Source of the DNA: Cocos nucifera
Lineage: Eukaryota; Streptophyta; Magnoliopsida; Arecales; Arecaceae
Length of the DNA: 64,000 nt
Reading direction: 5' to 3'
Assembly (NCBI GenBank): GCA_006176705.1
Contig: QRFJ01000785.1
Location: 1-64,000, forward strand
Positions within the stretch are counted from its first letter, which is position 1, and every line of letters starts with the position of its first letter. The notes beneath the pieces are model-generated. The model searched no databases, had not been told where the DNA came from, and saw nothing but the letters and a program-made list of their open reading frames with translations. The translations under genes were made by a program, and so were the position numbers. Positions 11,553-22,329 of this stretch are shown here, in pieces.

Positions 11553-13267
11553 AGGTTCGCTAAACATGATATGCTTGCATATTTAGATTGATAATTTAGA
11601 TTTGATTTAAATATTAATTTAATATTCTAAATAATTAGATCTAAAAATTAAAATTAAAATTGCATGGACCGTAGATTATCCTGCTGTAGAGTTTATCCTC
11701 TACAGTGAAAAGGTTGTCCTGGTACGTTGCTGATCTAAATAGTTAATCAAAAAATCTTAGATTTGATCTATTATTTTTATGATCTGATTATACTAGGCTT
11801 TAATCTGATTTATGATCATGAATGCATAATTAGATAAATTTTGATTCATGATTTAGTATTATATAGTGTACATAGTTTCAGACTAAACCCTACAACTAGT
11901 ATTGTTTGTGAATTGTGCCAATTCAATTTTAAAGTGAGTCGACTCAATTGGTGAATAATACTAAGTTATAAAGAATCTTTTAAAATTTAAAAAATATTTT
12001 TAAAATATCGAATCCTAACCCTCAGCCCATAAACTCAATTAGAAATTAAGTATAATGATTTAGTATCTAGAATTATGAATTAAGACTCTAAGTCACTAAT
12101 TATAAAATATGGATTATTGGGTTAGCTAAATTAGATCCATAAATTGGGTTAGAGCTAAGGTCAGTTAAAGAGTAGACTAATTTAGAGTAATTGATCAAAT
12201 CTAATTAAATATTAATTTAGATTAGATCAAGGACTCTATAGACTCAATTACAATTGTTGTAGTTGGTCAAGTCCATGTCTTTAACGAGGACCAAATGAAC
12301 TTGATTCATGGCTACGTGGTCGAATCCATAATTACTAGGTTGATCAAATTAAAACTAATAAACTGATGGTGTCTAAGGTAAGTTTGATAGTTTGATCAGT
12401 GGTTTTTAACTAGGAGCTACTCGCACTGATTTAATTTTTGACAAGTTAATAGCATATCTTTTCCACTGATTTCACTTACTTGGCCATCCTGATAAGTTAG
12501 ATTTTGATTGGATCACTTGGTGATTTGAGCTCACCCATGTCAATTAGGTAAATCAGTCTGACTGATTTAGGTGCTCCTAATGCCAGCTTAGATTAGATTC
12601 TTTTTTATCTGACTTGGTGAAGTCAGTGGAAGAATCAAAATTGGCTCGCTATATTTCTTTCTTTTCTTAAATATGTTAACTAAATTCTCTAAAATTATTA
12701 GGTTTTTAAAATTAAAATAGTTATATAGATAACTAAATCATAGCCTTCCATTAAGTTGAGTGATAATGGGTTCATTAATTTGATAATCATTGGAGGCCCA
12801 AAGACCTGGTGCTTATTGATTGATAAAATTATCATTCATAAAATGATGATTTGGTTAAGTCTTTTTGATGGTGGTTAGGTTGGCCAACCAAAGTTGGGCT
12901 TGATCATTTATTGGTTAGATAAGATCAAATATGGTGTTCATGGTTGGACCTAACCAAACTTTTTTAGTGGAGGCCAAAGCCTACTGATTAGGTCTCTAGG
13001 GCAAAATTGATATTATCAGAAATTATTTAGAGAAATAATTGATTTTGAACCTATCCATAGGTGGAATGGGTTGATCAACCAAAGTTGGACTCGTGTGTAG
13101 TCTAGGTGGATTCTAGTACCCACTAAGAAATTAAAGTAATTCCTTGAATTGGAGGTAGAGGCTACCAATTCGTATAAAATAGTTGGAGAACCTTTAGACT
13201 AAAGTCCAAGTCTTTAGGATAATTGATTCATATACTAATTAGATTTGGTTTTCCTTATTATGCAGAA
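11553..13267 (+). other. Untranslated leader of Copia A, no gene
   Basis: About 1.7 kb between the PBS and gag, AT-rich and stop-dense. The portion at about 12368-12490 (GGTGTCTAAGGTAAGTTTG ... GGAGCTACTCG ... TTGGCCATCC) matches the leader of Copia B at about 19208-19335. This may be an RNA packaging or translation element; the role is inferred from conservation only. Confidence 0.6.
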
Positions 13268-14100
13268 ATGGCCACTAACCTATCGCTCTGGTCATGGTTA
13301 GATAATGAAAAATTAATGGGACCCAACTACGATAGCTAGTATCATAAGTTGAAAATCATCCTGGAGCATTAGCGGATCCTTTATGTTGTAACAGATCCAG
13401 TACCTGAGGAGCCAGCTCAGAATGCTAGAGGAGCAATCCGAGATACTTATCAGAAGTGGCTCAATGACCGCACCACCTTCGGTGTATAATGCTGGCAACA
13501 ATAAACGATGAGTTCAGTCATAGGTTCAAAAATGCCCAGCCATAGGAGATGCTTCAAATGTTGAATGACTCCTTTGGCATGCCTGATAATGTTGAAAGGC
13601 ACAAAACAAGTTATACCATTTTCAATGCTTGGATGAGGGATGGGGCCTCAGTCACTGATCATGTATTGTACATGATTGACATGATCGAGCACCTTAGCAA
13701 GCTGAGCTTTTTCCTGCATGAGTAGCTCGATAAGGATGCGATCCTTAATTTCTTGCCTAAGTCTTTCCTCCCCTTCTTAACTCATTTCAAAATGACAAAG
13801 CCTGCAGTCAACTACCATGACTTGTTGGAGTTGCTGCAGAATTTTAAGAAGGATCACCAACACCATAAGAAGATGGTGAACATAGTGGAAGGGTCTTCTT
13901 CTGATCGTCGACCCTTTAAGAAAGGGAAGAAGAACAAGAAGGTGCTGCCAAATGCTGGGGTGACTGCACAGGATTGGACCAAGAAGTGCAAGCCCAACCA
14001 GAGCTAGGCGGAGTGCTTCTTCTATAAGAAGTAGAGGCACTGAAAGAGGAACTATCCTCTATACATTGCCTCCCTAGATCCAAATAGGTCGAGGAGGAAG
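13268..14100 (+). pseudogene. gag: gag of Copia A
   Basis: Gag would form the particle that packages element RNA. The likely start is the ATG at 13268 (MATNLSLWSWLDNEKLMGP), directly after the leader. A typical Copia gag body follows, broken by stops and frame changes, with LNFLPKSFLPFLTHF and a basic stretch (KKGKKNKK). It ends in a degenerate zinc knuckle around 14010-14060, where stops and Cys changes (CFFYKK, RNYPLY) have destroyed the CX2CX4HX4C pattern. The segment 13753-14007 is the longest clean part. Confidence 0.75.
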
Positions 14101-15851
14101 CAAGTGGTTGCTAGGCAAGGTAATTATATGATAACACCTTGCAATTTTTTCTTGTTTGATTCTACTACCTGGGTATTAGATACTGGAAGCCCTTGTCATA
14201 TTTGTAATTCTATGCAGAACTTGCAGGTCAGTAGAAGATTTGATCAAGATGAGAGGTTTCTGAACATTGGAGATGGAAGACAAGTTCTAATTCTAGCTTT
14301 AGGAATCATGAACCTTGTAATCAATTCAAATAAAGTTATTCTTAATGAATGTCATTTTTGTCCAAATTTCTTATTGAATGACATTTCTGTAGGCCTTTTG
14401 GCCATGAATGGATTTAAAATATCAATAAAAAAATTTTATAATATTATTTTAAATGGTGTTACAATTTTTATTAGATAATTGAATAACAAAATTTATTTAC
14501 TTTCTATGCCTGTTAACGTGGTTCAATCCTTCGGTAAACACCCTAGAATTAGTGATGTATCTTATGCCTACCTTTAGCATTGTAGGCTAGGTCATATTAA
14601 CAAGAATACAATTAACATGTTAGCTTAAGAAGGAATTCTTGAAGTTAGTGATTGTGAATCACTTCCAACCTGTGAGTCCTATCTTCTTGGTAAGATGACG
14701 AAGTCACCTTTTATTGAAAAAGATGAACGAGCCACTGAACTCCTGAGTCTAGTACATTCGGATGTATGTGGACCCATGAGCTTAAGTGTCAGAGATGGAT
14801 ACTTCTACTTCATAATCTTCACAAACGACCTATCGAGGTATGGGTATGTCTATTTAATGGAGCATAAGTTGGAGTCGTTTGAAATATTCAAACTATTTTG
14901 AAATGTTCAAACTATTTTGAAATGAGGTAGAAAAGCAAACAAGAAAGAGTTTTAAAACTCTTCGATCTGACCAAGGGGGTGAGTATCTTTCAAATGAGTT
15001 TCTGACATATCTAAGGAAGAATGGAATTCTCTCCCAATGAACCCTTCCTGAAACACCACAACATAATAGTGTGTCTGAAAGGAGAAATCGGACCTTATTA
15101 GACATGGTTCAATCCATGATGGGATTTGTTGATTTGCCGATCTTCCTATGGGGATATGTGCATAAGTCAGCTTATTATATTCTAAAAAGAGTTTCGAGTA
15201 AATCTATTAATAGAACACCATATGAGATATGGATAGGGCATAAGTCAATGCTCTCACACCTTAGGGTTTGGGGGTGTCCAACTTATGTCAAATGTTTAAT
15301 GACAGACAAGGTTGGACCTAGGTTTGATAAGTATAATTTTATAGGTTATCCAAAAGAAGCCAAAGGATACTATTTCTATCTTGCTGATGAGCAAAAGATG
15401 TTTGTCAGCCTTAAGGCAGTCTTTTTAAAAAAAAAAAATTTGGTGAAGGAACTAATGACTCTAATGTCGAACTTGATGAAGTATGGTAGGTGGAAGAACA
15501 GACATAAGTTATTGAACCTAAGCTGGATTAGATTAGATCAGATCCAGAATCCATTGTAGATGCACCCTTAAGGCGATCTGATAGAGTACCACGTCAATCG
15601 GATAGATACTATAGTTTTTTAGTCCAGAATGGGGATCCTATCAAACTCGATGAGAACGATCAGGATCCGATCACCTATATGGATGCAATGCAGAGATCCA
15701 ACTTTGAAAAATGGCTTGAGGCCATGAAATCTAAAATGAAATCCATGAAGGTCAACGATGTATGGACATTGGCTGACCCATCCGAAGGAGCAAAATTTAT
15801 AGGATGTAAGTGGGTCTTCAAAAGAAAAAGAAGCACAGATAAAAAGATGGA
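14101..15851 (+). pseudogene. pol: pol of Copia A, first part: protease, integrase, start of RT
   Basis: The protease active-site triad is intact in WVLDTGSPCHIC (14170-14210). The GAG pre-integrase domain reads HCRLGHINKN (about 14580) with CESYLLGK. Integrase acidic residues are visible in HSDVCGP (14758), LRSDQGGEY (about 14968) and SERRNRT (15073). From 15071 to 15559 the frame is open and includes the conserved PYEIW, LRVWGC and FIGYPKEAKGYYFY blocks. A 19-bp tandem duplication at 14886-14923 shifts the frame in the integrase core. RT begins near 15679 (WLEAMKSKMKSM, DVWTLADPSEG, KWVFKRK) and is cut by Copia B at 15851; it resumes at 32351. Confidence 0.85.
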
Positions 15852-18138
15852 TGTTAGATATGTGTGCCCTAGAAGCCAAAATTGGTTGACACTTGTAATA
15901 CACATCTAAGGGCAAAATTATAATTTTGACTATAAATAATAAAATGAATTATTTTCTATCACAATGTGTATTTAAAAGTATCTGTGATACATCCCTTGAG
16001 TTAATGGTAATGATGGTTCATATTTTTAAGAGTTAAAAATTTAAGATATGAATTTTTATTATTAACTCATAAAATACTCTCGACCGTAGGATCATCATGA
16101 GGATGGTGATTGATCCAGAAGGTTGGTGTACCATGACTTTTTTAGGATAGATGAGTCTTAAGTCTACGATGTAGAGACACCAGAGCAAGAGTACAGATAC
16201 TCGTTAGAGAATGAGGGCACTGAGTGTGACCACCTTAAGCAAGTCATGAGGAAGTTTACCTTCTCGTTGATAACTAGCTTGAAGTTGCAATGGTGTGTCT
16301 GATTCTTTGATCTGAGGTGCATCAACAGTTTACCTTAACGGTGTTATAGTTTGACTACACCATAACTCGGTCTCCTAGTCATTCAAAATTCTGAGGTGTA
16401 TATTAGCTATAGCATGTTCATTGTAGGAATTGGATTGCATCAATAAGGGATCTATCTACTTCGGTAGATGAGGAGCAGCCCTATGATGATCATGAGAATC
16501 AAGTCCATAAGCCCATGGCCATGGTAGAGTGAAATAATAGAAAGAGTTTCTATTAGGATTTTCACATTAGACTTAAATCGAATGATTAATTCATATGATG
16601 AAAATTAGGATTTGACGAGATCACCTTAACCCTAATCCGATCGAGGCTCAAGATAGAGAAACTTAATCAAATAGGTAATTGCACCAAGAGATTCATTTTT
16701 AGTTCTAATTGGTTGCCACCATATGCTGCTAGGTATCACTGATGGATTTTAGGAGCAATTAGAATGATTTGGATGATCGATCATACTAGTTGTCTGAATC
16801 AAAAAAGTTTTGATCCATTGGAAGGCATTTCGATGATCTCAATGATAGAGATCGCGATATATCCCATTATCATATAGAACAAATCTAACTGGATCATACA
16901 AACAAGGGTTTGGGTCTGGATATCATCAATTGGACTAACCCAGTTCAATTGATTTGAATAAGATTGAATTAGGTTCAAGGAAATCATGTTAGCTAACGAT
17001 TAAGCCTAATGTTCTTCTTCAACAATCATTAAAGCTTGTCTCGACTGAGCCAAATATATTTGGGCTCACTCAAGAACCTTTACTTAGTCTGACTAAAGTT
17101 TGTCCAGGTCAAAAAAGGGTTGTCTTAATTTATGAGATAAATTTGAGACAACACCTGCCATTTTTCATTATTTGCTAAATCTTGTCTTTGGACTTTGGTC
17201 AAATATTGACCTTTGACACTTAGACATCTACTCATGTGTCATGCACCCATAGGAGAGAACATGGAGCTTTGTCCCCCAGCTAGAAACTAGAAACAGAGGG
17301 GGTGCACGCTTAGGCAGGCATGTGCCCTATGAGGATCATGCCTAGAGTCCCATACAGATGGGACTCCAGGTTGCTTTATGGTTTTAAATTAGGTGGCACT
17401 AAGGAGTCCTGTTTGATCAGTCTTGGCACCACCTATGAAGGCCTATGAGGGACTCTAATCTAATTGGATCAGATGATGTCATCCTACTAATCAGATTTAG
17501 ATCTGATTGCATAAAGAGTCATGATTGGCTGGGATGATGTGGCACTGCATGGCGTAGTAGGGTCTATATAAACCCTGTCTGCATCTAAAATTGAGAGTTT
17601 CTATCTTTTGCCGATGCCACAAGGCTTCTCTCCCTCCCTCTCCATGCCACCTTTAGGTCCTCTCTCTCCTATCCACATCCAAGAGTTTTTAGGCTCGAGT
17701 TTGATGCGATCCAAGCAAGAGAAACGCGATAGGAAAGGAAGAAGGCAGTAGTGCTACAAGAGACAACGGCTGATCTTCAAAAATTATTTTGAAGACCTTC
17801 AAGATCAGATCTAGATCTAATTTTTGGAGAAAAGATTGAGAAGGAGAAGATTTATAGATCCTACCCAAGTGGATATCGGTAGAGGTCAGGCGCTTGTGTG
17901 GTTACATCCAGAACCTCAGGCAAACATCAAGATCATCACAGGGTAATAGGATTACCCATAACAAAGGTATGATTAAATTAGATTTTATTTTATTTTATTT
18001 TATTTTATCAAATCAATAAGATCAAATTTGAAAAGTCTCAAATCTAATTTAGATCTAAGAGAAAAAATTTTTAAAATATTTTTCTTGATCCAATCAGATC
18101 TGAATGAACCTAACCTGAAAAATAGGATTTTTCCTTCA
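15852..18138 (+). repeat. 5' LTR of Copia B
   Basis: Starts TGTTAGATATGTGTGCCCTAG and ends TTCCTTCA immediately before the PBS. A TATATAAA box at 17565-17572 lies in the downstream quarter, in the position of the LTR core promoter. A short AAAAT/TTTTA-type run (TTTTATTTTATTTTA) lies near 17990. Confidence 0.93.
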
Positions 18139-18140
18139 AA

Positions 18141-18153
18141 TGGTATCAGAGCC
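18141..18153 (+). other. Primer-binding site of Copia B
   Basis: TGGTATCAGAGCC, an exact match to the common Copia initiator-Met tRNA primer site, two bases after the LTR end. Confidence 0.92.
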
Positions 18154-20015
18154 AAGTTTCCAAAATTCATTAGATCTAATTTTATTTTAATTTTAATCTA
18201 ATAATTAGATGATTTTAAATATCACATGAGATATGATTAGATCTAAAATTAAAATTAAATAATTTAGATCTAAGATGTATGAGATGCATGATTAGACTAG
18301 GAATAGAATTATTTTATATGTAGTCTAATATGATCATAATTTTAATTTAATTAATTATAATTTTTAGATCTATTTATTTATTATTTTTTATATTAAAAAT
18401 ATTATAATTAGATCTAAAAAATAAAAAATAAATTTATTTAATTTTATTCATATGAGATATGATCGATGCATGTTTAGATTAGTTGTAGAATAGATCTACA
18501 AAGTTGTCTTGAATAAATTTAATTTGATATGATCAAATTTAAATTTTATTTTTTTAGATGTTTATGACATAATTTAGATCTGAAAACATGCATGATATGA
18601 TACATGAGATATATGCAAAATATATTTTTAAGTTAGATCAATTTTTATATGTGATATATGATGTAGATCTAACTAGTTTTGTAAATTCATCATGTTTCTG
18701 ATTAAGACATTCTCCTTGGCTATCTGATCATAAGAATAAAGAAGGGTTTAAAAGCCTTCTCCTTCCATTTGATGGAGTATTCTTATGATGTATAGGGGTA
18801 CTGTGCGCATTCGTCCTTAATCAAAAATTAAAAACTTATTTTCTACAAAATTCTAGATCCTGAAATTCTAAAATTTTATTTATATATTTTGTTTATGAAC
18901 CCTAAACTTAATTAAGAATTAAGGTTATAAAATATATTAGGTCTAAAATTAAAAATTTTTAGATCTAAGATATATTCATAAAATTGGGTTCGAGTTTGGA
19001 TAGCTCAATAAGGTCTAGTGGTTGATCAAACCGAATCAAGAGTCAGTTAGATGGGATCAAGAGTGCTTAAATTGATCAGCCTAATAGAACTAAGTCTGGG
19101 TTAAAGTTGAGTCACATGAGTGATTGATCATGTTAAGACCTAATTAGGCTCAATGGTTAGAGTCTGGATTGTAGGCTAACCTGATTGGTTCTGGCTCAAC
19201 AATTTGGTGTCTAAGATAAGTTTGGCAGATACGACCAACTAAATTTTAATTAGAAGCTACTCGACTCGAATGCATTCTTGTCGAGTTAATGGCATATCCC
19301 TTCTATCAGTCTCACTTATCTGGCCATATTTGTCGGCTTAGTCCTGATCTAAGGTGGCTAATAATCCAAGCTAACCCATACCACTAGATTAGTCATAATG
19401 ATTATGGCTATGTCAAGTCAAGTTTAAAAGGACCTAAATCAAATCTACCTAAGAAAAGATTAAGTCTAAGATCTTCCACCATTGTAAATATGCAGGCCCT
19501 TCCTAAGGTTGATTGTTCTCGACTGGTCATAATGGTTCAGTTGCACCAAAAAGATGCAACCATGTCTATTAGGCATTGGATGCTATGGACTGGAGGATGG
19601 ATTGGGCTCAATATTTTAGATATGATGAGAGACCCAATTAGAAATCCAATCTATGCAAATGGTGGGTCTGACTTGACCAAGGAGTGGATCAATATTTTGG
19701 GCATGGTGAGATTCATGAATTAGAGACCAAACCTGGGTGCACCATGATTAGAGAATTATTGGACAAGAGTTGTTCACTCATTGGCTAACCCATCACCAAT
19801 AATTGTTAGATGAGGTGATGAGTTAGTTGGTGGGACTGCACCATCCACTAGAAATCATTAATCATGAAGATTTTCAAATCTCTATAAAGAGAGTGTAGGG
19901 ATCCGAAGAAAATGATGGAAGCTAATTTATTTAAAAATTAAATTTTTAAATAAATTGATCAAATCTTAATTATAAAATCAAACTAGAAACTTTATCTCTC
20001 TATAGGAAAAAAAAA
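18154..20015 (+). other. Untranslated leader of Copia B, no gene
   Basis: About 1.9 kb of AT-rich, stop-dense DNA between PBS and gag. It shares a recognisable block with the Copia A leader (about 19208-19335: GGTGTCTAAGATAAGTTTGG, AGAAGCTACTCG, CACTTATCTGGCCAT). The short frame at 19490-19723 has no recognisable domain. Confidence 0.6.
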
Positions 20016-21237
20016 ATATCTGCATCCAACCCACTAGCTCGTATCTTGGACACCTATAGACTGACTAGACATAATTACAAGGATTGGCTCTGAAACTTTA
20101 AAATTATTTTGAGTTTCAAGAAATTAACTCATATATTGGATCAAGATCCTCCCACCTTACCAGCCCATCCATCCACTGAACAAAGAGTGTCTCTTGACAA
20201 ATGGATGGATGAAGATAATAAGGTTAGATACTACATGTTGGGTTTGATGTCTGATGAACTTCAGCGCCAACATGAAGATATCAAGACTGTCCATCAAATA
20301 TTGGCTCACCTATAAGAGTTGTTTGGTGAACAGAGTCGTGCAGCCAAATATCATATCACTAAATGATTGTTTAAGACAAAAATGCATGATGGGCAGTCAA
20401 TCCAAGATCATTATTTGATGATGATCAAGAACTTGGAAGAGCTTAAGAAGCTTGGAGTGAAGTTAGACCAGGATCTATAGAATGATATAATTTTATAATT
20501 CTTGACTGATGCATATAGGCAGTTCATCATGAACTATCCTATGCATAAACTTCAGAATTCTCTAATCGAGCTTATGAATATGCTGGTTACTGCTGAGCTT
20601 TCTACGAAAGATTCTAAAGGCTCAGTACTTGCTATAGAATGGACTTCTTTCAAGAGAAAGTCTTTTGGAAAGAAGAAGAAGTCTGTAAAAAGGCAGAAGG
20701 TGAAAGATGGAACAGAGCTGAAGAAAAAAGCTGCTGATAAAAGAAAGTATTTTTATTGTAATATTGATGGCCACTGAAAGTGAAACTGTCTTATATACCT
20801 GGCCACCCTAAAGAATAAGAAGGAGACATGTCCTTCTGGAGGTATGCTCATTATTGAATCTATCCTTACAATTTCTTCTGCTTCTAGTTGGATGCTTGAC
20901 TCTAGTTCTAGTGCTCATTTATGCACTTTCATGCAGGATCTTGAGAATAGTAGAAGGCTGAGTGATGGCGAGATGATCCTACATGTCAAAAATGGAGCAA
21001 GGGTTGCTGCTATGATCATGGGAATCTATCCTTTTTGACTATCGTCTGGCTTAGATTTAGTACTTAGGGATTGTTATTATGTGCCTGCCATAAGCAAAAA
21101 TTTGATTTTAATTTTATGTTTAGCATAAGAAGGCTATGTAATTAGTTTTCTTAAGGACCATTGTAATATTTTTTATGAAAGAAATAAAATTATAAGTAAT
21201 TTCCTCATTAACGGTCTCTATCAGTTATGTTGGTGCA
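20016..21237 (+). pseudogene. gag: gag and protease of Copia B
   Basis: The gag reading starts at 20016, where the expected ATG is ATA before SAS-type residues. It runs through LDQDPPTLPAHPSTEQR, KWMDEDNKVRYYMLGLM and ELQRQHEDIKTVHQILAHL, then SIQDHYLMMIKNLEELKKLG, a standard UBN2-type Copia gag. Several TAG/TGA stops interrupt it. A basic tract (FKRKSFGKKKKSVKRQK) precedes a damaged zinc knuckle, YFYCNIDGH followed by stops, in which the first Cys is Tyr. The protease site reads SWMLDSSSSAHLC near 20890, so the catalytic D-S/T-G has become DSS. The pre-integrase domain is interrupted by Gypsy C at 21237. Confidence 0.85.
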
Positions 21238-22294
21238 GAAATTGGTCGTCGTCGGATCCAGCTGGAGTGGAGGTGGATGAGGTCGCTGTCGGGGACCTAC
21301 AAAATAAAATTTCATTCAGAGTCGGTGGGGGGTGGCTCCAATAGGACCCTCCGACGATCAAGTCAGCTCTAGCCAATAGGAATGGAGTGCTCGGGAATGA
21401 GTTCCGTAGAGCTTAGAGAAGGAGAGAAGAGCTTAGAGTTAGCATATCTGGAGGATCCTTTTTATAGGTGGAGCTTGATGGTGACAGCTGCAGCTGCTTG
21501 GTGGTGGGCCGCTCAAGGCTGCATCGGGTTTGATGCGGAGAGGATGGTATCATCAGGCCAATAGTGACAGCCATACCATCCGATAGTGGTGGACTGCTCG
21601 AGGTCTGGCAGAGTCAATCACGGAGGGGGCACCGCTTGTAGCATCGCCTGTGGCAGACTGATGGTGATCGTTTGATCAGATTTAATGGTGGTAGCTCTGA
21701 GAAAATAGACATCGGTTGGTGGACCTCAGCATATATCAATTCCAAAGGAGTTCGAACTCTTGAAAGGGAAGCTCAGAAGGAGTTCGGCTTCGATAGGTAT
21801 CTGGCTGGAGGAGTGCGGCTAAGGCTCGATCACTAGGGAGTTCGGAAGGAGATCGACCGCTAAGGAGTCTGGACGACCAAAGGGAATGTCTGGGGGGAGT
21901 CTGGCTCCAACTCCTGAAGAAGTTCGATCGAAGGAGAAGCTTGGAGGGAGTTTGGCTCCCATAAGCATCTGGCTGGAAGAGTGCGGAGGGAGTTCGACTC
22001 TCATGGAAGTCTAAGTGAAGCTCAACCACTAAGAAGTTCAGCTGAAAAAAGGAGTTCAGCTAAGGCTCGACCGCTGGAAGTTCGAAGGAGCTCGATCGTT
22101 GAGGAGTTCGGCCAGAGGAAGGAGTTTGGCTAAGGCCCGACCACTAGGAGTCCGAAGGAGCTCGGTCATTGAGGAGTTCGATTGGATAAAGGAGTTTAGC
22201 TAAGATCCGTCCGCTGAAGCTCTTCCATGGCTATCGGTTGCATTACGCTGCGCATCAAACTGGACTTCAACAGGAGTGGGATTTATCCCCAACA
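21238..22294 (-). repeat. 3' LTR of Gypsy C (minus orientation)
   Basis: On the plus strand it starts TGTTGGTGCAGAAATTGG and ends ATTTATCCCCAACA. The part at about 21740-22240 is a degenerate tandem repeat of GGAGTTCGGCTAAGGCTCGA-like units, also present in the other LTR (26800-27260). Confidence 0.9.
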
Positions 22295-22296
22295 AT

Positions 22297-22315
22297 AGTC
22301 CTCCCCACTCCCGAG
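22297..22315 (-). other. Polypurine tract of Gypsy C
   Basis: On the minus strand the bases next to the LTR read CTCGGGAGTGGGGAGGACT, a purine-rich tract in the correct place to prime plus-strand DNA synthesis. It fixes the orientation of the element. Confidence 0.75.
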
Positions 22316-22329
22316 TTCAAAACTCGAAG

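Noticed and set aside
15852..15909. C-terminal extension of the Copia A RT frame into VRYVCPRSQNW
   Set aside because: These codons belong to the Copia B LTR; the true continuation is at 32351 after the second ATGGA.
18141..18153. Possible tRNA fragment
   Set aside because: It is a Copia primer-binding site complementary to a tRNA end, not a tRNA gene; no cloverleaf follows.
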